A stretch of 64,000 bases of DNA from a virus (IMGVR_UViG_3300044691_000366:1-64000); one strand, 5' to 3'; shown: positions 38,252 through 46,887, numbered from the stretch's first letter. Numbers and translations are program-made. Notes: generated by a model not told the origin, from the sequence alone.

Positions 38252-38269
38252 CAAGTCAATTTTGACTTA
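38252..38269 (-). promoter_or_regulatory. Operator palindrome at a gene end (stoperator-like)
   Basis: CAAGTCAATTTTGACTTA. Its TTA is the stop codon of the 74-aa gene. It precedes a terminator instead of a gene, so it cannot serve as an ordinary promoter operator for a neighbouring start. Confidence 0.65.
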
Positions 38270-38491
38270 CTTTTGACCGCAAAGCAAGGTGTCATTCACC
38301 TGAAGCGGGAAACCGACCTTGGGAATCTGAGCCTCGGCCTTCCTGGCGCGGGCCAGGAGTTCGTTATTGTGGACCAGGAGTTCCAGGTTGCGGATCTCCA
38401 GCTCGATGACGCGCTTCTCGAACATCTCCTGAGCGATACCCTTGCGGATCAGGCGGTCGGCTTCCTCGATGCCTCCTTGAAAGGGTGCCAT
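38267..38491 (-). CDS. Small coiled-coil protein, 74 aa
   Basis: Not recognised. Starts MAPFQGGIEEADRLIRKG at ATG 38491, overlapping the ligase stop as TGATG. The middle is a strong coiled coil (EMFEKRVIELEIRNLELLVH). Possibly an accessory of the ligase or a structural chaperone. Confidence 0.6.
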   Translation of the reverse strand: MAPFQGGIEEADRLIRKGIAQEMFEKRVIELEIRNLELLVHNNELLARARKAEAQIPKVGFPLQVNDTLLCGQK

Positions 38492-39597
38492 CAGTCCACT
38501 CTCCCCGTCGGACCCTGGAAGTCGATCGCGACCGGGAAGCGCAGCATGCCGTCCGGCGTCTCGCCGAAGTATCGGATCGTCGCCGACTTGCAGAGATCGG
38601 CGCGCGCGAGCAGGTTCTTGGCGAAGTCCTGGGTGCCGCGCATGCCGGCGCCGCACTCCTGGCCGTTTGGCAGCTTAATGACGATGCGCTTGGCGTAGCC
38701 GGCCCAGTTGCCGAGACCTTCCTCGATGCGAATGACCGGGAACTCAGCCGTCGTGAACTCCTTGCGCTTGAGCAGCGACTTGGAGCGGGTGTCGAACTCG
38801 TAGGGCAGATTGAGGCGCACCATCTGGCCTTCGTAGCCGGCCTCGGTGTATTCGCCGTTCAGCTCGTCGAGCCGCGCCTGGTTGCCGACTTCGTGGGTCG
38901 GCACCATGACGATGTGGGGCGACTTGATTTCGTCGAACAGATCCATCAGAGCGAAGGTCCGCTTAATGAACGGCAGCTCGCCGCGACTCGGCAGATCGTA
39001 AACGTGATACTGGATCAGCTTCGCGGCCTCAGCCCGCTGTTCCTCGGTCGGCTTCTGCTTGCGCACCACCGAAACGATCTTGTTGAAGTCTTCCTTCAGA
39101 TCGTGATTGTAGAACTCGCCATCGAGCATCGTGTCGGGATACAGGGCGAACATCGGCGCCAGAGCGGCGAGAATGTGGTCGCAATTGTAATGCGGCTGAA
39201 GTTCGCGGCTGAATGCACCGAACCGGGTGATGATCGCACGAATGCCATCGAGCTTCGGCTGCGAAGCGACCGGGAACGTGACCGGCTTCTTGAGCTTGTC
39301 GTAGGAGGCGGCGAGCATCGGGCCGACCGGGACGCTGTCCAACTCGGCGATCGTGATGCGGTATTCGCGCTTGAGCTTCTTGCCTTCGTCGGCAATTGCC
39401 TCGGCGTGCGCCTGTTCCTGGGCGGTCGTTTCGTTCGCCCTGCCCTCGTTCTTGGGCAGACACTTGGTCCAGCCGGTGGTGACGAGATTGCCACCCATGA
39501 TGCCGGCGATGGTGCGGTAACTTTCGTCCCCGACCTCGTATTGCCAGGTCCGGGTCTTGCCGGAGGTGTCGCGCTTGTAGATCGGGCTCGAAATCAT
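38491..39597 (-). CDS. ATP-dependent DNA ligase
   Basis: 368 residues. Motif I (SQPKLDGIRAI) holds the adenylated Lys; motif III-like FYNHDLKEDF, motif IV EGQMVRL and motif V LLKRKEF follow in order. The N-terminal 90 residues (KTRTWQYEVGDESYRTIAG) form an extra domain. It seals nicks after lagging-strand synthesis. It is coupled by ATGA to the upstream 173-aa gene. Confidence 0.9.
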   Translation of the reverse strand: MISSPIYKRDTSGKTRTWQYEVGDESYRTIAGIMGGNLVTTGWTKCLPKNEGRANETTAQEQAHAEAIADEGKKLKREYRITIAELDSVPVGPMLAASYDKLKKPVTFPVASQPKLDGIRAIITRFGAFSRELQPHYNCDHILAALAPMFALYPDTMLDGEFYNHDLKEDFNKIVSVVRKQKPTEEQRAEAAKLIQYHVYDLPSRGELPFIKRTFALMDLFDEIKSPHIVMVPTHEVGNQARLDELNGEYTEAGYEGQMVRLNLPYEFDTRSKSLLKRKEFTTAEFPVIRIEEGLGNWAGYAKRIVIKLPNGQECGAGMRGTQDFAKNLLARADLCKSATIRYFGETPDGMLRFPVAIDFQGPTGRVD

Positions 39598-40115
39598 AGG
39601 CTAGTCTCCGTGTTGATGGCCGCGGACATATCGCCCGTTGCCGCTGCTGTGATGATTGCGTCTGAAACGGCTGGCGCTGCGACGTCTTCCAGCTTCGGCG
39701 CCGCCGTGCGCTTGTAAGCCTTCGGCGAGGCCTTCGAGTGGGATCCGTCGCGCGCTTCGGCGTTGCAGCGATGCATCGCCTTTTTCTCGAGGTCGGAGGC
39801 GCCGGACTCGTCGATCTTGCGATCCTGGATCAGGGTCGGGCCGATCTGCGCGAGGATCTTCTGATCGAGCGCGCCCTTCTTGGGCTCCGTCGAATGATAG
39901 ATGTCCTCGTTGAGCCGGATCATCCTGGTCAGGATTGCCGAGATCGGGCACTTCGAGGCGTTCAGTGCGACCTGACAGCCCTGGCGAACCGGCGGCCCCT
40001 CGCCTCGCGCCCACAGGTCGCGCAGCGTGAAGCACGAGGAGATCCTGACGTCGGCTCGAAACACCGGACAGGTGATCAGCATTTGGTTTTCGGGCGAGAG
40101 CGTTTTCGAGATCAT
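39594..40115 (-). CDS. Hypothetical protein, 173 aa
   Basis: Not recognised. The N-terminal half carries four cysteines (ITCPVFRADVRISSC, RQGCQVALNASKCPI) that could hold a metal. The C-terminal half is Ala-rich and low-complexity. ATG 40115 overlaps the stop of the WGR-like gene (TAATG), and its own stop overlaps the ligase start. Confidence 0.55.
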   Translation of the reverse strand: MISKTLSPENQMLITCPVFRADVRISSCFTLRDLWARGEGPPVRQGCQVALNASKCPISAILTRMIRLNEDIYHSTEPKKGALDQKILAQIGPTLIQDRKIDESGASDLEKKAMHRCNAEARDGSHSKASPKAYKRTAAPKLEDVAAPAVSDAIITAAATGDMSAAINTETSL

Positions 40116-40642
40116 TAGAACAGTCCCCAGTTTGGATTTTCGGAAATTCGCGCTTCGATCGGCTCCTCGATCGGCTTTGGCTCCTCGACCAGGCGACGCT
40201 TCGGGTCGACCCAGGCGCCGCGGCCGTCTTCGTCGGCCTGAAATCCGCCGGCGTCTGCCTGTGGTTTAACGCCTGTCGTGTCGATGCCCGGACAGATCCA
40301 TTCGAGATCCTCGGGCCTCATCTTGAAGAAATACGGGCCGAGCGCCTTTCGAAGTGACTGTTCACTGCCGCAGACATCCGTCTTATCGATGAAGTGGTCG
40401 CTGTATTGCTTGCCGAGCTTGTCTCGCCATTTATCGGTGTAGGCGACGAGCGCGTCGTGCATGTCCTGGAAGCGGTCGACCTTGAAGCCGACACCCCAGG
40501 AACCTTTCTTGCCCCAGCGGTTAATGACGATCGATCGACCTTCATCGCCATGCGAGATCCGGACCAGGTGATATTCTTTGCCGCCCGACACTGAGTCGGC
40601 GCGACCTGATTCTTTCTTCACTGTGATCGGATAGATCGACAT
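40115..40642 (-). CDS. WGR-like domain protein, 175 aa
   Basis: The segment EYHLVRISHGDEGRSIVINR followed by WGKKGSWGVGF and FKVDRFQDMHDALVAYTDKW matches the WGR domain, a small nucleic-acid-binding fold named for Trp-Gly-Arg (here Trp-Gly-Lys). A Pro/Glu-rich linker leads to the C-terminal peptide ENPNWGLF, shared with the 183-aa protein at 9191-9742. The operon continues with ligase, suggesting DNA-end or nick recognition. Confidence 0.65.
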   Translation of the reverse strand: MSIYPITVKKESGRADSVSGGKEYHLVRISHGDEGRSIVINRWGKKGSWGVGFKVDRFQDMHDALVAYTDKWRDKLGKQYSDHFIDKTDVCGSEQSLRKALGPYFFKMRPEDLEWICPGIDTTGVKPQADAGGFQADEDGRGAWVDPKRRLVEEPKPIEEPIEARISENPNWGLF

Positions 40643-40685
40643 TCTCGTCCTCGAAGCGCTCGCTTGCGCTCTTGTGTGCAGTGTC

Positions 40686-40728
40686 GTTATAGCAGAACAT
40701 CGAAGGGTTGACAGTCATAATTGACTAT
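40686..40728 (-). promoter_or_regulatory. Promoter with operator palindrome
   Basis: -10 TATAAC (40686-40691, after TGC), 16-bp spacer, -35 TGTCAA (40708-40713). Operator ACAGTCATAATTGACTAT (40711-40728) overlaps the -35. It drives the WGR/ligase operon. Confidence 0.7.
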
Positions 40729-40732
40729 CCGA

Positions 40733-41848
40733 CTATCTACCCAGAAAGGGATCGCGGAGGCGCCATTTGACATTCAGCATTTTGGTGTAGACCGTGGCTT
40801 CCCAGAACGCCTTGCGGACTACCTCGGGCAGCACCTCGTTGGGATCGCGCCCGGCAGGCAGTATGGCGATGCGGACCCGAAGGCCCACCTGGCGCAGCAG
40901 CTCGGCGGCGTCGAGGGCGGCAATCAGGGCTTTCCATTCGCCGTCCCACATGATCGTCACCTCCTCCAGGCCGGCGGCCTTGAGCTGGCGAAATTGACCG
41001 ACCTGGTCGTTACCGTGGAGATCGCCGTAGCTGAGGTGCTTTCCGAAGGAGCCGAGCGGGACGACGTCCCGCAACTCGCTCTCCTCATCGAACGCCATCT
41101 TCATGGCGGCGACGTCAAAAATTCCTTCGGCCATACAGACGCGCCGCGCCCTTCCTACCGATTGACCATTGAGCAAATAGCGCCCGGTTCCCGGAAGTCC
41201 CGATGCGAAGAGGTATTTTTTATCTCCGGCAAGGCCTGTGGTGTCGCGACCCTGAAAGGTGACGAATTTGCCGTCGAGGTCGAACACCGGGATGATCACG
41301 CGCCCGTCGAATTTCTGGTAACCCTTTGTGCCGTCAGGGCGGGTGAAGTCGTGCTTGCCGTGGATGCAGTAGCGCAGGTGGAAGTATCTGGCGATCTCGC
41401 TGGTGAAGCCGCGCTTTTCGAGATAGACAAGGTTTTCGCCGGCAGGCGTCGGCAGCTCGAACGATTCGGGGAGCACAGCTTCCTGGTATTCGACCGCGAC
41501 CGTGACTGTCCGCCGCGGGCGCCAGCCCTGCTCGCTCATACACTCCTTGACGTGCTTGTAGGTCTCGCGCCAGCCCGCGGTGTCGTCCATCGTGTGGCCG
41601 AGCGCCTGGTGAACGAAGCCGAGCTTTGAGAACTTCTCGCCGCAGCTACCCGCAAAGCAGTTGCCGGCGCCGCTCTCCTTGTTGAGATAGACCTTCCACT
41701 TCATGTTGCCGCAGACAGGGCATTCCTGGGCGTTGATCTGCTCGCCCGAGGATCCGTGCGTGACCTTGAAGGGCCGACTCTCGCGATCGAACCAGTATTC
41801 CAGGTCGAACTCTTCCGCGATCTCCTTGGAATCGGATGCAAAGCTCAT
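40733..41848 (-). CDS. DNA primase (DnaG/Toprim type)
   Basis: 371 residues. An N-terminal zinc ribbon (ECPVCGNMKWKV, CFAGSCGEKF) is followed by the primase core and a Toprim domain (RVCMAEGIFDVAAMKMAF with the Glu, VTIMWDGEWKA with the Asp). It makes RNA primers with the helicase at 42519-43874, from which it is separated by an HNH gene. Starts MSFASDSKEIAEEF, overlapping the HNH stop (ATGA). Confidence 0.9.
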   Translation of the reverse strand: MSFASDSKEIAEEFDLEYWFDRESRPFKVTHGSSGEQINAQECPVCGNMKWKVYLNKESGAGNCFAGSCGEKFSKLGFVHQALGHTMDDTAGWRETYKHVKECMSEQGWRPRRTVTVAVEYQEAVLPESFELPTPAGENLVYLEKRGFTSEIARYFHLRYCIHGKHDFTRPDGTKGYQKFDGRVIIPVFDLDGKFVTFQGRDTTGLAGDKKYLFASGLPGTGRYLLNGQSVGRARRVCMAEGIFDVAAMKMAFDEESELRDVVPLGSFGKHLSYGDLHGNDQVGQFRQLKAAGLEEVTIMWDGEWKALIAALDAAELLRQVGLRVRIAILPAGRDPNEVLPEVVRKAFWEATVYTKMLNVKWRLRDPFLGR

Positions 41849-42522
41849 GCTCCGAAGCCCGTTACGTGCGCCCAGAGCTTGCCGCGGTTGATATCGCTGA
41901 TGTTCTGCGGCGTAACGCCCATGTCAGCCGCGATCGCGGCCTGGGGCTCGGAAGCCTTGAGGCGCCTGGCGATCTCCAAAACCTTAATCTTGTCCAGTTT
42001 CCGGCCGTGGGTGGAATGCGTCGGTGGCCTGATGTTCGCTGCGCTACGACCCGTGAGCCAACCCCAGATCGATCCAGAGTTTATGTGCGTCACGAGACCG
42101 CGTCGAAGTCCCATGTCTTCCGCGATCGTTCGATATTTCTCGTTAAGATCGAGGCGACGACAAACCTCTAACACCTGTTCCCGTGTTAGCTTTGCAGCCG
42201 CGGCGTCGATACCCTTTGCTCGATTGTTTCGAACGCGATCGTCAGCATTCTGTTTCGAATTGCCATAGTATAAGTTCGATAGATAGTTGTGCGACCGAAT
42301 GTCGTCTTCATGGAGACCCCAGAGACCAAGCGGTCGCGGCCCCTTGAAAACATGCAGCACCAGAGCGTGAAGCAGCCATTGTCGACCGATGTTGATCTGA
42401 GTGTATCCGTCAGTTCGAACCGATCCGCCTAGGAAGGCGTTTCGCGTCTTGTTTCGAACCCGACCAAAATCCGAAACCTCGTAATTGGAGTTTTCTGGGT
42501 AATCGCGCCAGGTCTCGATCAT
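41845..42522 (-). CDS. NUMOD4/HNH homing endonuclease between helicase and primase
   Basis: 225 residues. N-terminal NUMOD4 (IETWRDYPENSNYEVSDFGR), a degenerate HNH (LLHALVLHVFKGPRPLG, LHEDDIRSHNYLSNLYYGN) and two C-terminal helix-turn-helix repeats (KYRTIAEDMGLRRGLVTHIN and PQAAIAADMGVTPQNISDIN), each resembling intron-encoded nuclease repeats. It is joined by ATGA overlaps on both sides. Confidence 0.85.
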   Translation of the reverse strand: MIETWRDYPENSNYEVSDFGRVRNKTRNAFLGGSVRTDGYTQINIGRQWLLHALVLHVFKGPRPLGLWGLHEDDIRSHNYLSNLYYGNSKQNADDRVRNNRAKGIDAAAAKLTREQVLEVCRRLDLNEKYRTIAEDMGLRRGLVTHINSGSIWGWLTGRSAANIRPPTHSTHGRKLDKIKVLEIARRLKASEPQAAIAADMGVTPQNISDINRGKLWAHVTGFGA

Positions 42523-43874
42523 CTTGTAAGGCCCACGATTGAGGAGATAAATTTCATCTTGGCCCTGCACTGCTTGATCGATAGCGTGATCTCCTTCTGG
42601 TTGCGTGATGCGATAAACTTGATCCGAGCCTCTTCCGAATCCTTCTCAGCTTCGGATGCAGCGCCAGCTACAACCAGATCGGCGATGCGGATCTTGTTGT
42701 AATCCTCGGCGACGTCGGTCGCGGCCGGCATCATGGACTTTGCGCCGGCGCGGTTGGTCTGTGTCGCGGTCAGGACTGCGGCGTTCTCTTCATAGGCGAT
42801 ACCGCGCAGGTCGATCCAGACGCTTTTCGAATCCTCGCGCGGCTGATCTGACGGCTTCTCGGCCTGCATCAGATCGGCGTAATCGACTTCGATCAGGTCG
42901 AAGATGATGCCTTCATTGCGATATTCCTGCAGAACGCGACGGAGCTGCGAGGGTTTGAGACTACCGCTGGCGAAGTCTCTGATCTTGAGATGGCCGTGCG
43001 GGCGAGCTGCCCAGGCCAAGACCTTCTTCTGGACCTCGATCGGCTTGTCGCGGATCAGATCCATCAGAGTGTCGGAGAAGTTCGCGTCGAGGCGCTCGGC
43101 GTAGATTTCGCGCGAGACTTCGCAGGAGGCGATGAAGACGTTGTAGCCGGCCATCGCCGCTGACTTGCCGAAGTCGCCCAGCGCCATCGACTTGCCGAAC
43201 TTGGCGTCGGCCATGATCGCGCTTAGTTCCTTGCGACCCCAGCCCCGGTGATAGAGATGCTTGTCGAGATCGGGGAACCCGGTCGTGATGCCGTTCGGCT
43301 TGATGGTGCCGGCGGCCATCGCGATGCGCGTTGCCGTGCGGCTCTCGATCTCCTCGAAATAGTCGTAGTCGCCGCCATCCGCGGCCGCGCCGACGAGCTG
43401 CGCCGCGTCGACCAGCTTCTTGATGCCTGCGAAATCGCGCTTGGCGAGCAGATCGACCGAGGCAACGATCGCGTTCTCGTATGCCCGCTCCTGGGCGAAC
43501 TCGGACACCTTGTCGATCACGAAGTCGCGATCGGTGATAGTCGCCGACAGAAGCTGGCTCATGCGAGCCTTGAGGCCCGGATAGGTCTTCATCTTCTTGG
43601 AGGCCATCGCCTCCTTGAGGATCAGCGCGACAGAGCCCTTGTCGGGCACCTTGCGATATTTGGCGTAATAGGCCGCAGCGACGGCGATCAGGGCGCCGTC
43701 GATCTCATTCTCGAAATACTCTGGCTTGATCAGCCCGTCCGTCCGCTGCGCAAACTTCTCGTCGCGCCAGATCATGTTGACGATCTTCCGTTGGAAGTTT
43801 TCGTCGAACTCGAATTTGGCGATCGGAAGTTCCGCTACCGGCGGTTCGGGGACCAAGGTGGCTGCGCTCGGCAT
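42519..43874 (-). CDS. Replicative DNA helicase (DnaB/gp41 type)
   Basis: 451 residues. N-terminal helical domain, then RecA-type core with Walker A (ADAKFGKSMALG; the phage AxxxxGK form), a Glu/Walker B region (IFDLIEVDYADLM), sensor TATQTNRAG and C-terminal ARIKFIASRNQKE. It should form the ring helicase that unwinds the fork with the primase. Starts as TGATG overlap with the upstream 98-aa gene. Confidence 0.9.
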   Translation of the reverse strand: MPSAATLVPEPPVAELPIAKFEFDENFQRKIVNMIWRDEKFAQRTDGLIKPEYFENEIDGALIAVAAAYYAKYRKVPDKGSVALILKEAMASKKMKTYPGLKARMSQLLSATITDRDFVIDKVSEFAQERAYENAIVASVDLLAKRDFAGIKKLVDAAQLVGAAADGGDYDYFEEIESRTATRIAMAAGTIKPNGITTGFPDLDKHLYHRGWGRKELSAIMADAKFGKSMALGDFGKSAAMAGYNVFIASCEVSREIYAERLDANFSDTLMDLIRDKPIEVQKKVLAWAARPHGHLKIRDFASGSLKPSQLRRVLQEYRNEGIIFDLIEVDYADLMQAEKPSDQPREDSKSVWIDLRGIAYEENAAVLTATQTNRAGAKSMMPAATDVAEDYNKIRIADLVVAGAASEAEKDSEEARIKFIASRNQKEITLSIKQCRAKMKFISSIVGLTR

Positions 43875-44170
43875 CAGACCGCTGCGTAGGCGTCGATGGC
43901 GTGCTTGAAGTAAGTCACACTTGACTGTTGATGGTCGTCAATATTTTGAACCTTGACGGAAAACTGATCAGCCTCAATCAAGGTAACCTTGGTCCACTTT
44001 CCGAAGACCTTGAGCGAAAGTTTTCTGCCCTTCAGGGTGTTCAGTTCATCCTGGTGCGACCAGCGCTTGGGCTTCTTGTTGCGGGTCAGGCCGCTCGGCG
44101 CGAAGTCGTTTCGCAGGTCGCCAACGGCGTTGAGTGCTGCCTTGCGGGCCAGGCGTGCGCTGTCTGTCAT
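43874..44170 (-). CDS. Hypothetical basic protein, 98 aa
   Basis: Not recognised. Basic in the middle (SGLTRNKKPKRWSHQDELNT), beta-rich after that. Contains an operator palindrome inside its coding sequence (43911-43928). Confidence 0.55.
   Translation of the reverse strand: MTDSARLARKAALNAVGDLRNDFAPSGLTRNKKPKRWSHQDELNTLKGRKLSLKVFGKWTKVTLIEADQFSVKVQNIDDHQQSSVTYFKHAIDAYAAV
43911..43928 (-). promoter_or_regulatory. Operator palindrome inside a coding region
   Basis: TAAGTCACACTTGACTGT, about 40 bases upstream of the helicase gene and within the 98-aa gene. Confidence 0.65.
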
Positions 44171-44198
44171 GTTCTTCTCTCTGTTTGCGTGCGTTGCG

Positions 44199-44996
44199 TT
44201 AGTTATAGCGTGATTGATCAGGGTTGCGATCGGTGACAGCGAGCACGCGCTGAAACAGCTCGGCGTTGAGCCGGCCGCGGACCTTGATCTCGGGAAGCAC
44301 CTTGTCGTCGAAGATCATCCGCGACAGCACCTCGGGGTGGTTGCCGCGGCGCTCCGCCTGCTCGAACAGCCATTCGTGATGGGCGTTCTGCGACTGCAGG
44401 ATCTTGCCCTCGAAATCGCCGTCGTTCATCTGGGCCGTGATCGCCTCATAGGCGGTGTTCTGGTATTGCGGCAGCCGGCTGAAATACAGCTTGTGATTCT
44501 GGTATTCGTCCCAGTCGATCGCCGCCCGATCGGTCGCAATGTCGCCGTAGAGCTGCTGGGCGCGCGGCAGATGGCGCTGTTGCCAGTAGCGAAGCGTCCA
44601 GTGGAAGGCGCGATCGAGATAGACGTCGTAGGGCATGCCCATTGCGTCGGCGACCTGGCGCCCGCGCCACAGACCCGAAATCTGCTGCTTGCGGCGTGCG
44701 ACGTCCTTTTTGGTCGCACCCTCGCGGATGTGGAACATATCCTCGTCGAGGACGATCCTGATGTTCGGACCCTTGATCGAGTCGATGTTGCGGGAGAACG
44801 CCGCCCGATAGCAGCGGACGAAGTGATGGGCGTAGAGATAGGTCGCCTGGACCGGGTTGAGGAAGCGGTAATCGAACCATTTGCCCGTGTAGAGGGCGGT
44901 CTCGACCTTGATCCAGTCGTTGTTGATGAACTGGAACATCAGGCGTGCTGCATCGTCCGCGCTGGTATCAAGGCCGTAGATCACTTCGTCGGTCAT
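44199..44996 (-). CDS. Hypothetical phage protein, 265 aa
   Basis: Not recognised. Starts MTDEVIYGLDTSADDAARLM at ATG 44996. Helical, aromatic-rich (FQFINNDWIKVETALYTGKW, HWTLRYWQQRHLPRAQQLYG). No catalytic motif seen. It sits between PhoH and the helicase module. Confidence 0.6.
   Translation of the reverse strand: MTDEVIYGLDTSADDAARLMFQFINNDWIKVETALYTGKWFDYRFLNPVQATYLYAHHFVRCYRAAFSRNIDSIKGPNIRIVLDEDMFHIREGATKKDVARRKQQISGLWRGRQVADAMGMPYDVYLDRAFHWTLRYWQQRHLPRAQQLYGDIATDRAAIDWDEYQNHKLYFSRLPQYQNTAYEAITAQMNDGDFEGKILQSQNAHHEWLFEQAERRGNHPEVLSRMIFDDKVLPEIKVRGRLNAELFQRVLAVTDRNPDQSRYN
44202..44229 (-). promoter_or_regulatory. Promoter of the helicase operon
   Basis: -35 TCGCAA (44224-44229), 16-bp spacer beginning CCCTG, -10 TATAAC (44202-44207). 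It lies within the 3' end of the gene at 44199-44996. No palindrome overlaps it, although one lies 270 bases downstream. Confidence 0.65.
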
Positions 44997-45033
44997 TACG
45001 CTCTCAGGTCGGGCGCTCAATCGCGCTTCGATC

Positions 45034-45063
45034 TGTATATAGCGAAACGAGCGACGCTTTACT
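45034..45063 (-). promoter_or_regulatory. Probable promoter of the 265-aa gene
   Basis: A TATATA -10-like element after CGC at 45036-45041 with AGTAAA about 17 bp upstream. No palindrome. Confidence 0.4.
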
Positions 45064-45802
45064 TACCGTAATACGTCTCGGCGATCGCCTGACACATTGG
45101 ATCTCGAACGATGTCAGCCACGGTGAAGTTGACCACCTCGACCATGCGTAGATGCGCCAGTCGTTTCGCCGCATCCTCGAGCCCGGACCTGCGGTTGATG
45201 TCGTTCTGTTCCACGTCGCCGTTGACGATGAATGTTGCGCCCTTGCCGATCCGGGTCAGGAACATTTTCATCTGCTCAATGGTCGAGTTCTGCATTTCGT
45301 CCGCGATCACCCACGCATTCTTCAGCGTGGAGCCACGCATAAAGGCCAGCGGGCGGGCCTCAATGATGCCGGCCTTGATCATGTATTCGACCTGCCCTGA
45401 ACCCAGCCGCTCCTCCAGCGCCTCGCGCACGGGCCGGAAATAGGGCTCGTATTTCTCGTCCATGTCGCCCTTGAGGAAGCCCAGGCTCTCGCCGGCCTCC
45501 TTTGCGGGCCTGGTCACGATGATCTTCTCGATCTCGCCAGCGGCGAGCTTGTCAGCCGCTAGAGCTGCGGCATACCAAGTTTTTCCGGTTCCTGACGGCC
45601 CAATGCCGAAGACGACTCGGCTTGCGAGGATCGCGGCGCCATAACGGCGCTGAGTATCCGTAAGAGGAACGAGGGGCGCTCGGGCGGCACGAACAGGTTT
45701 TCGTCGAACTTCATCACGCACCAAAGCCAGAAAAGGCCCGTCATCTCGGACCTTACTTGCCCTTCGGCTTTTTCGGGCTTCGCTCTTGGGCTGACGCGGC
45801 AT
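45059..45802 (-). CDS. phoH: PhoH-like ATPase
   Basis: 247 residues with Walker A (GIGPSGTGKTWYA), Walker B (NAWVIADEMQNSTIEQMKM) and the PhoH-type VTRPAKEAGESLGFLKGDM, and an NGDVEQND sensor. PhoH proteins are common in phages and are linked to RNA metabolism or phosphate stress; the actual role in phages is unknown. RBS CCGGAGCC precedes ATG 45802. Confidence 0.9.
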   Translation of the reverse strand: MPRQPKSEARKSRRASKVRDDGPFLALVRDEVRRKPVRAARAPLVPLTDTQRRYGAAILASRVVFGIGPSGTGKTWYAAALAADKLAAGEIEKIIVTRPAKEAGESLGFLKGDMDEKYEPYFRPVREALEERLGSGQVEYMIKAGIIEARPLAFMRGSTLKNAWVIADEMQNSTIEQMKMFLTRIGKGATFIVNGDVEQNDINRRSGLEDAAKRLAHLRMVEVVNFTVADIVRDPMCQAIAETYYGK

Positions 45803-45824
45803 TTTTGGCTCCGGTAGTGGTCAC

Positions 45825-46598
45825 TTAATAAGTCCTGGACATGACGTGGACCGGCTTGCGCAGCACGGAGAGCATTCTCTTCCGCCGCGACTGATTTGGT
45901 GAGGTGGCGAGCAGAGTATTCAGGTTGCCGTCGAAGATGTGATCGACGAAGCCCCATCGCTTGGCCTCGTCGGCCGACAGCCACACGTCGCTCTTTCGAT
46001 CCATATGACCGCGGAGAATGTTGAAAATATCCTCGTCCGTTTTCAGCTTGTATTGACCGCGCTCTTTGAGACGGGCCACATAGAGCCGCATCATGACTTC
46101 GGACGATTTGCGCAGTTCATCCGAATCCGTCAGCACTTCTTTGGTCGTTCCAAATATCGAGGCCGAGCCATCGTGAATCATGTATCTGGCTGGAGGTCGC
46201 ATTGCGAAACGATCCGCCGCCAGCGGAATGATCGAGGTCATCGACCTTGCCCAGCGCGTCGCCAGCACCGTCACCGGGTTCGGACAGGTCAGGATGGCGC
46301 CGAACATTTGCATTCCGGCTTCCCAATCGCCGCCGCAGCTCGCCAGATGCACGAGGATGGGCCGATGAGGATCGATGCCGCTGAGAATTGACAGGTTCAT
46401 TTCGAATCTGTCGGCCATCAGGTATTCAACGCCTGGCTCGCTATGATCTTCATCCGCTGCGTGAAGCGGGTCGCCGCCAACGTAGACGGTAAAGGAGTGC
46501 CGATTGATGCGATACAGGTGAACATCTTCGAGAACGAAGTCGCCAAGTAGCGACTTATTAGCGCTCCCAAGACTGGCGTAGGCTTTCTTTCTCGGCAC
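45825..46598 (-). CDS. ClpP-like serine protease
   Basis: 257 residues from GTG 46598, which has CAGGAG upstream. The ClpP fold is visible in ILVHLASCGGDWEAGMQMFG, a nucleophile Ser in ATRWARSMTSIIPLAADRF and a His in RYMIHDGSASI, with a later Asp-containing helix (SDELRKSSEVMMRLYVARLK). Phage ClpP-like proteins usually act as prohead proteases or with AAA+ partners. No capsid gene is near, so the target is unclear. Confidence 0.75.
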   Translation of the reverse strand: MPRKKAYASLGSANKSLLGDFVLEDVHLYRINRHSFTVYVGGDPLHAADEDHSEPGVEYLMADRFEMNLSILSGIDPHRPILVHLASCGGDWEAGMQMFGAILTCPNPVTVLATRWARSMTSIIPLAADRFAMRPPARYMIHDGSASIFGTTKEVLTDSDELRKSSEVMMRLYVARLKERGQYKLKTDEDIFNILRGHMDRKSDVWLSADEAKRWGFVDHIFDGNLNTLLATSPNQSRRKRMLSVLRKPVHVMSRTY

Positions 46599-46619
46599 AG
46601 CAGCTCCTGATCTGCCACA

Positions 46620-46645
46620 GAGTATAGTCAACGATGACTGTTGAG
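46620..46645 (-). promoter_or_regulatory. Operator palindrome before the protease gene
   Basis: ATAGTCAACGATGACTGT (46624-46641); a TATACT -10 (46620-46625) overlaps one end. Confidence 0.65.
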
Positions 46646-46760
46646 ACCAGTCAGAAATTTATTTATTTCGCGACCTCCCTGAGACCTATCTTGTCGCAGT
46701 TCCTCCCCGTTAACCTCGAATCAGGGTTGATAGCGGGCGCAACGTCGAGTAGCGTGGGGC

Positions 46761-46853
46761 ATGAAAAACACAGACAGAAGTGAAGCGCAGTGGCTGGCTG
46801 CACTAATTATCGTCAGCCTGATATTTTACGCGCTTACCGGCGGGATGAGGTAG
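46761..46853 (+). CDS. Tiny membrane protein, 30 aa
   Basis: MKNTDRSEAQWLAALIIVSL then IFYALTGGMR: one transmembrane helix. It lies directly before the acyltransferase on the same strand, in a part of the window that reads differently from the surrounding operons. Confidence 0.4.
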   Translation: MKNTDRSEAQWLAALIIVSLIFYALTGGMR

Positions 46854-46887
46854 TTAACAAATCCATTTTGTGGTCGAGTTTTTTCCA

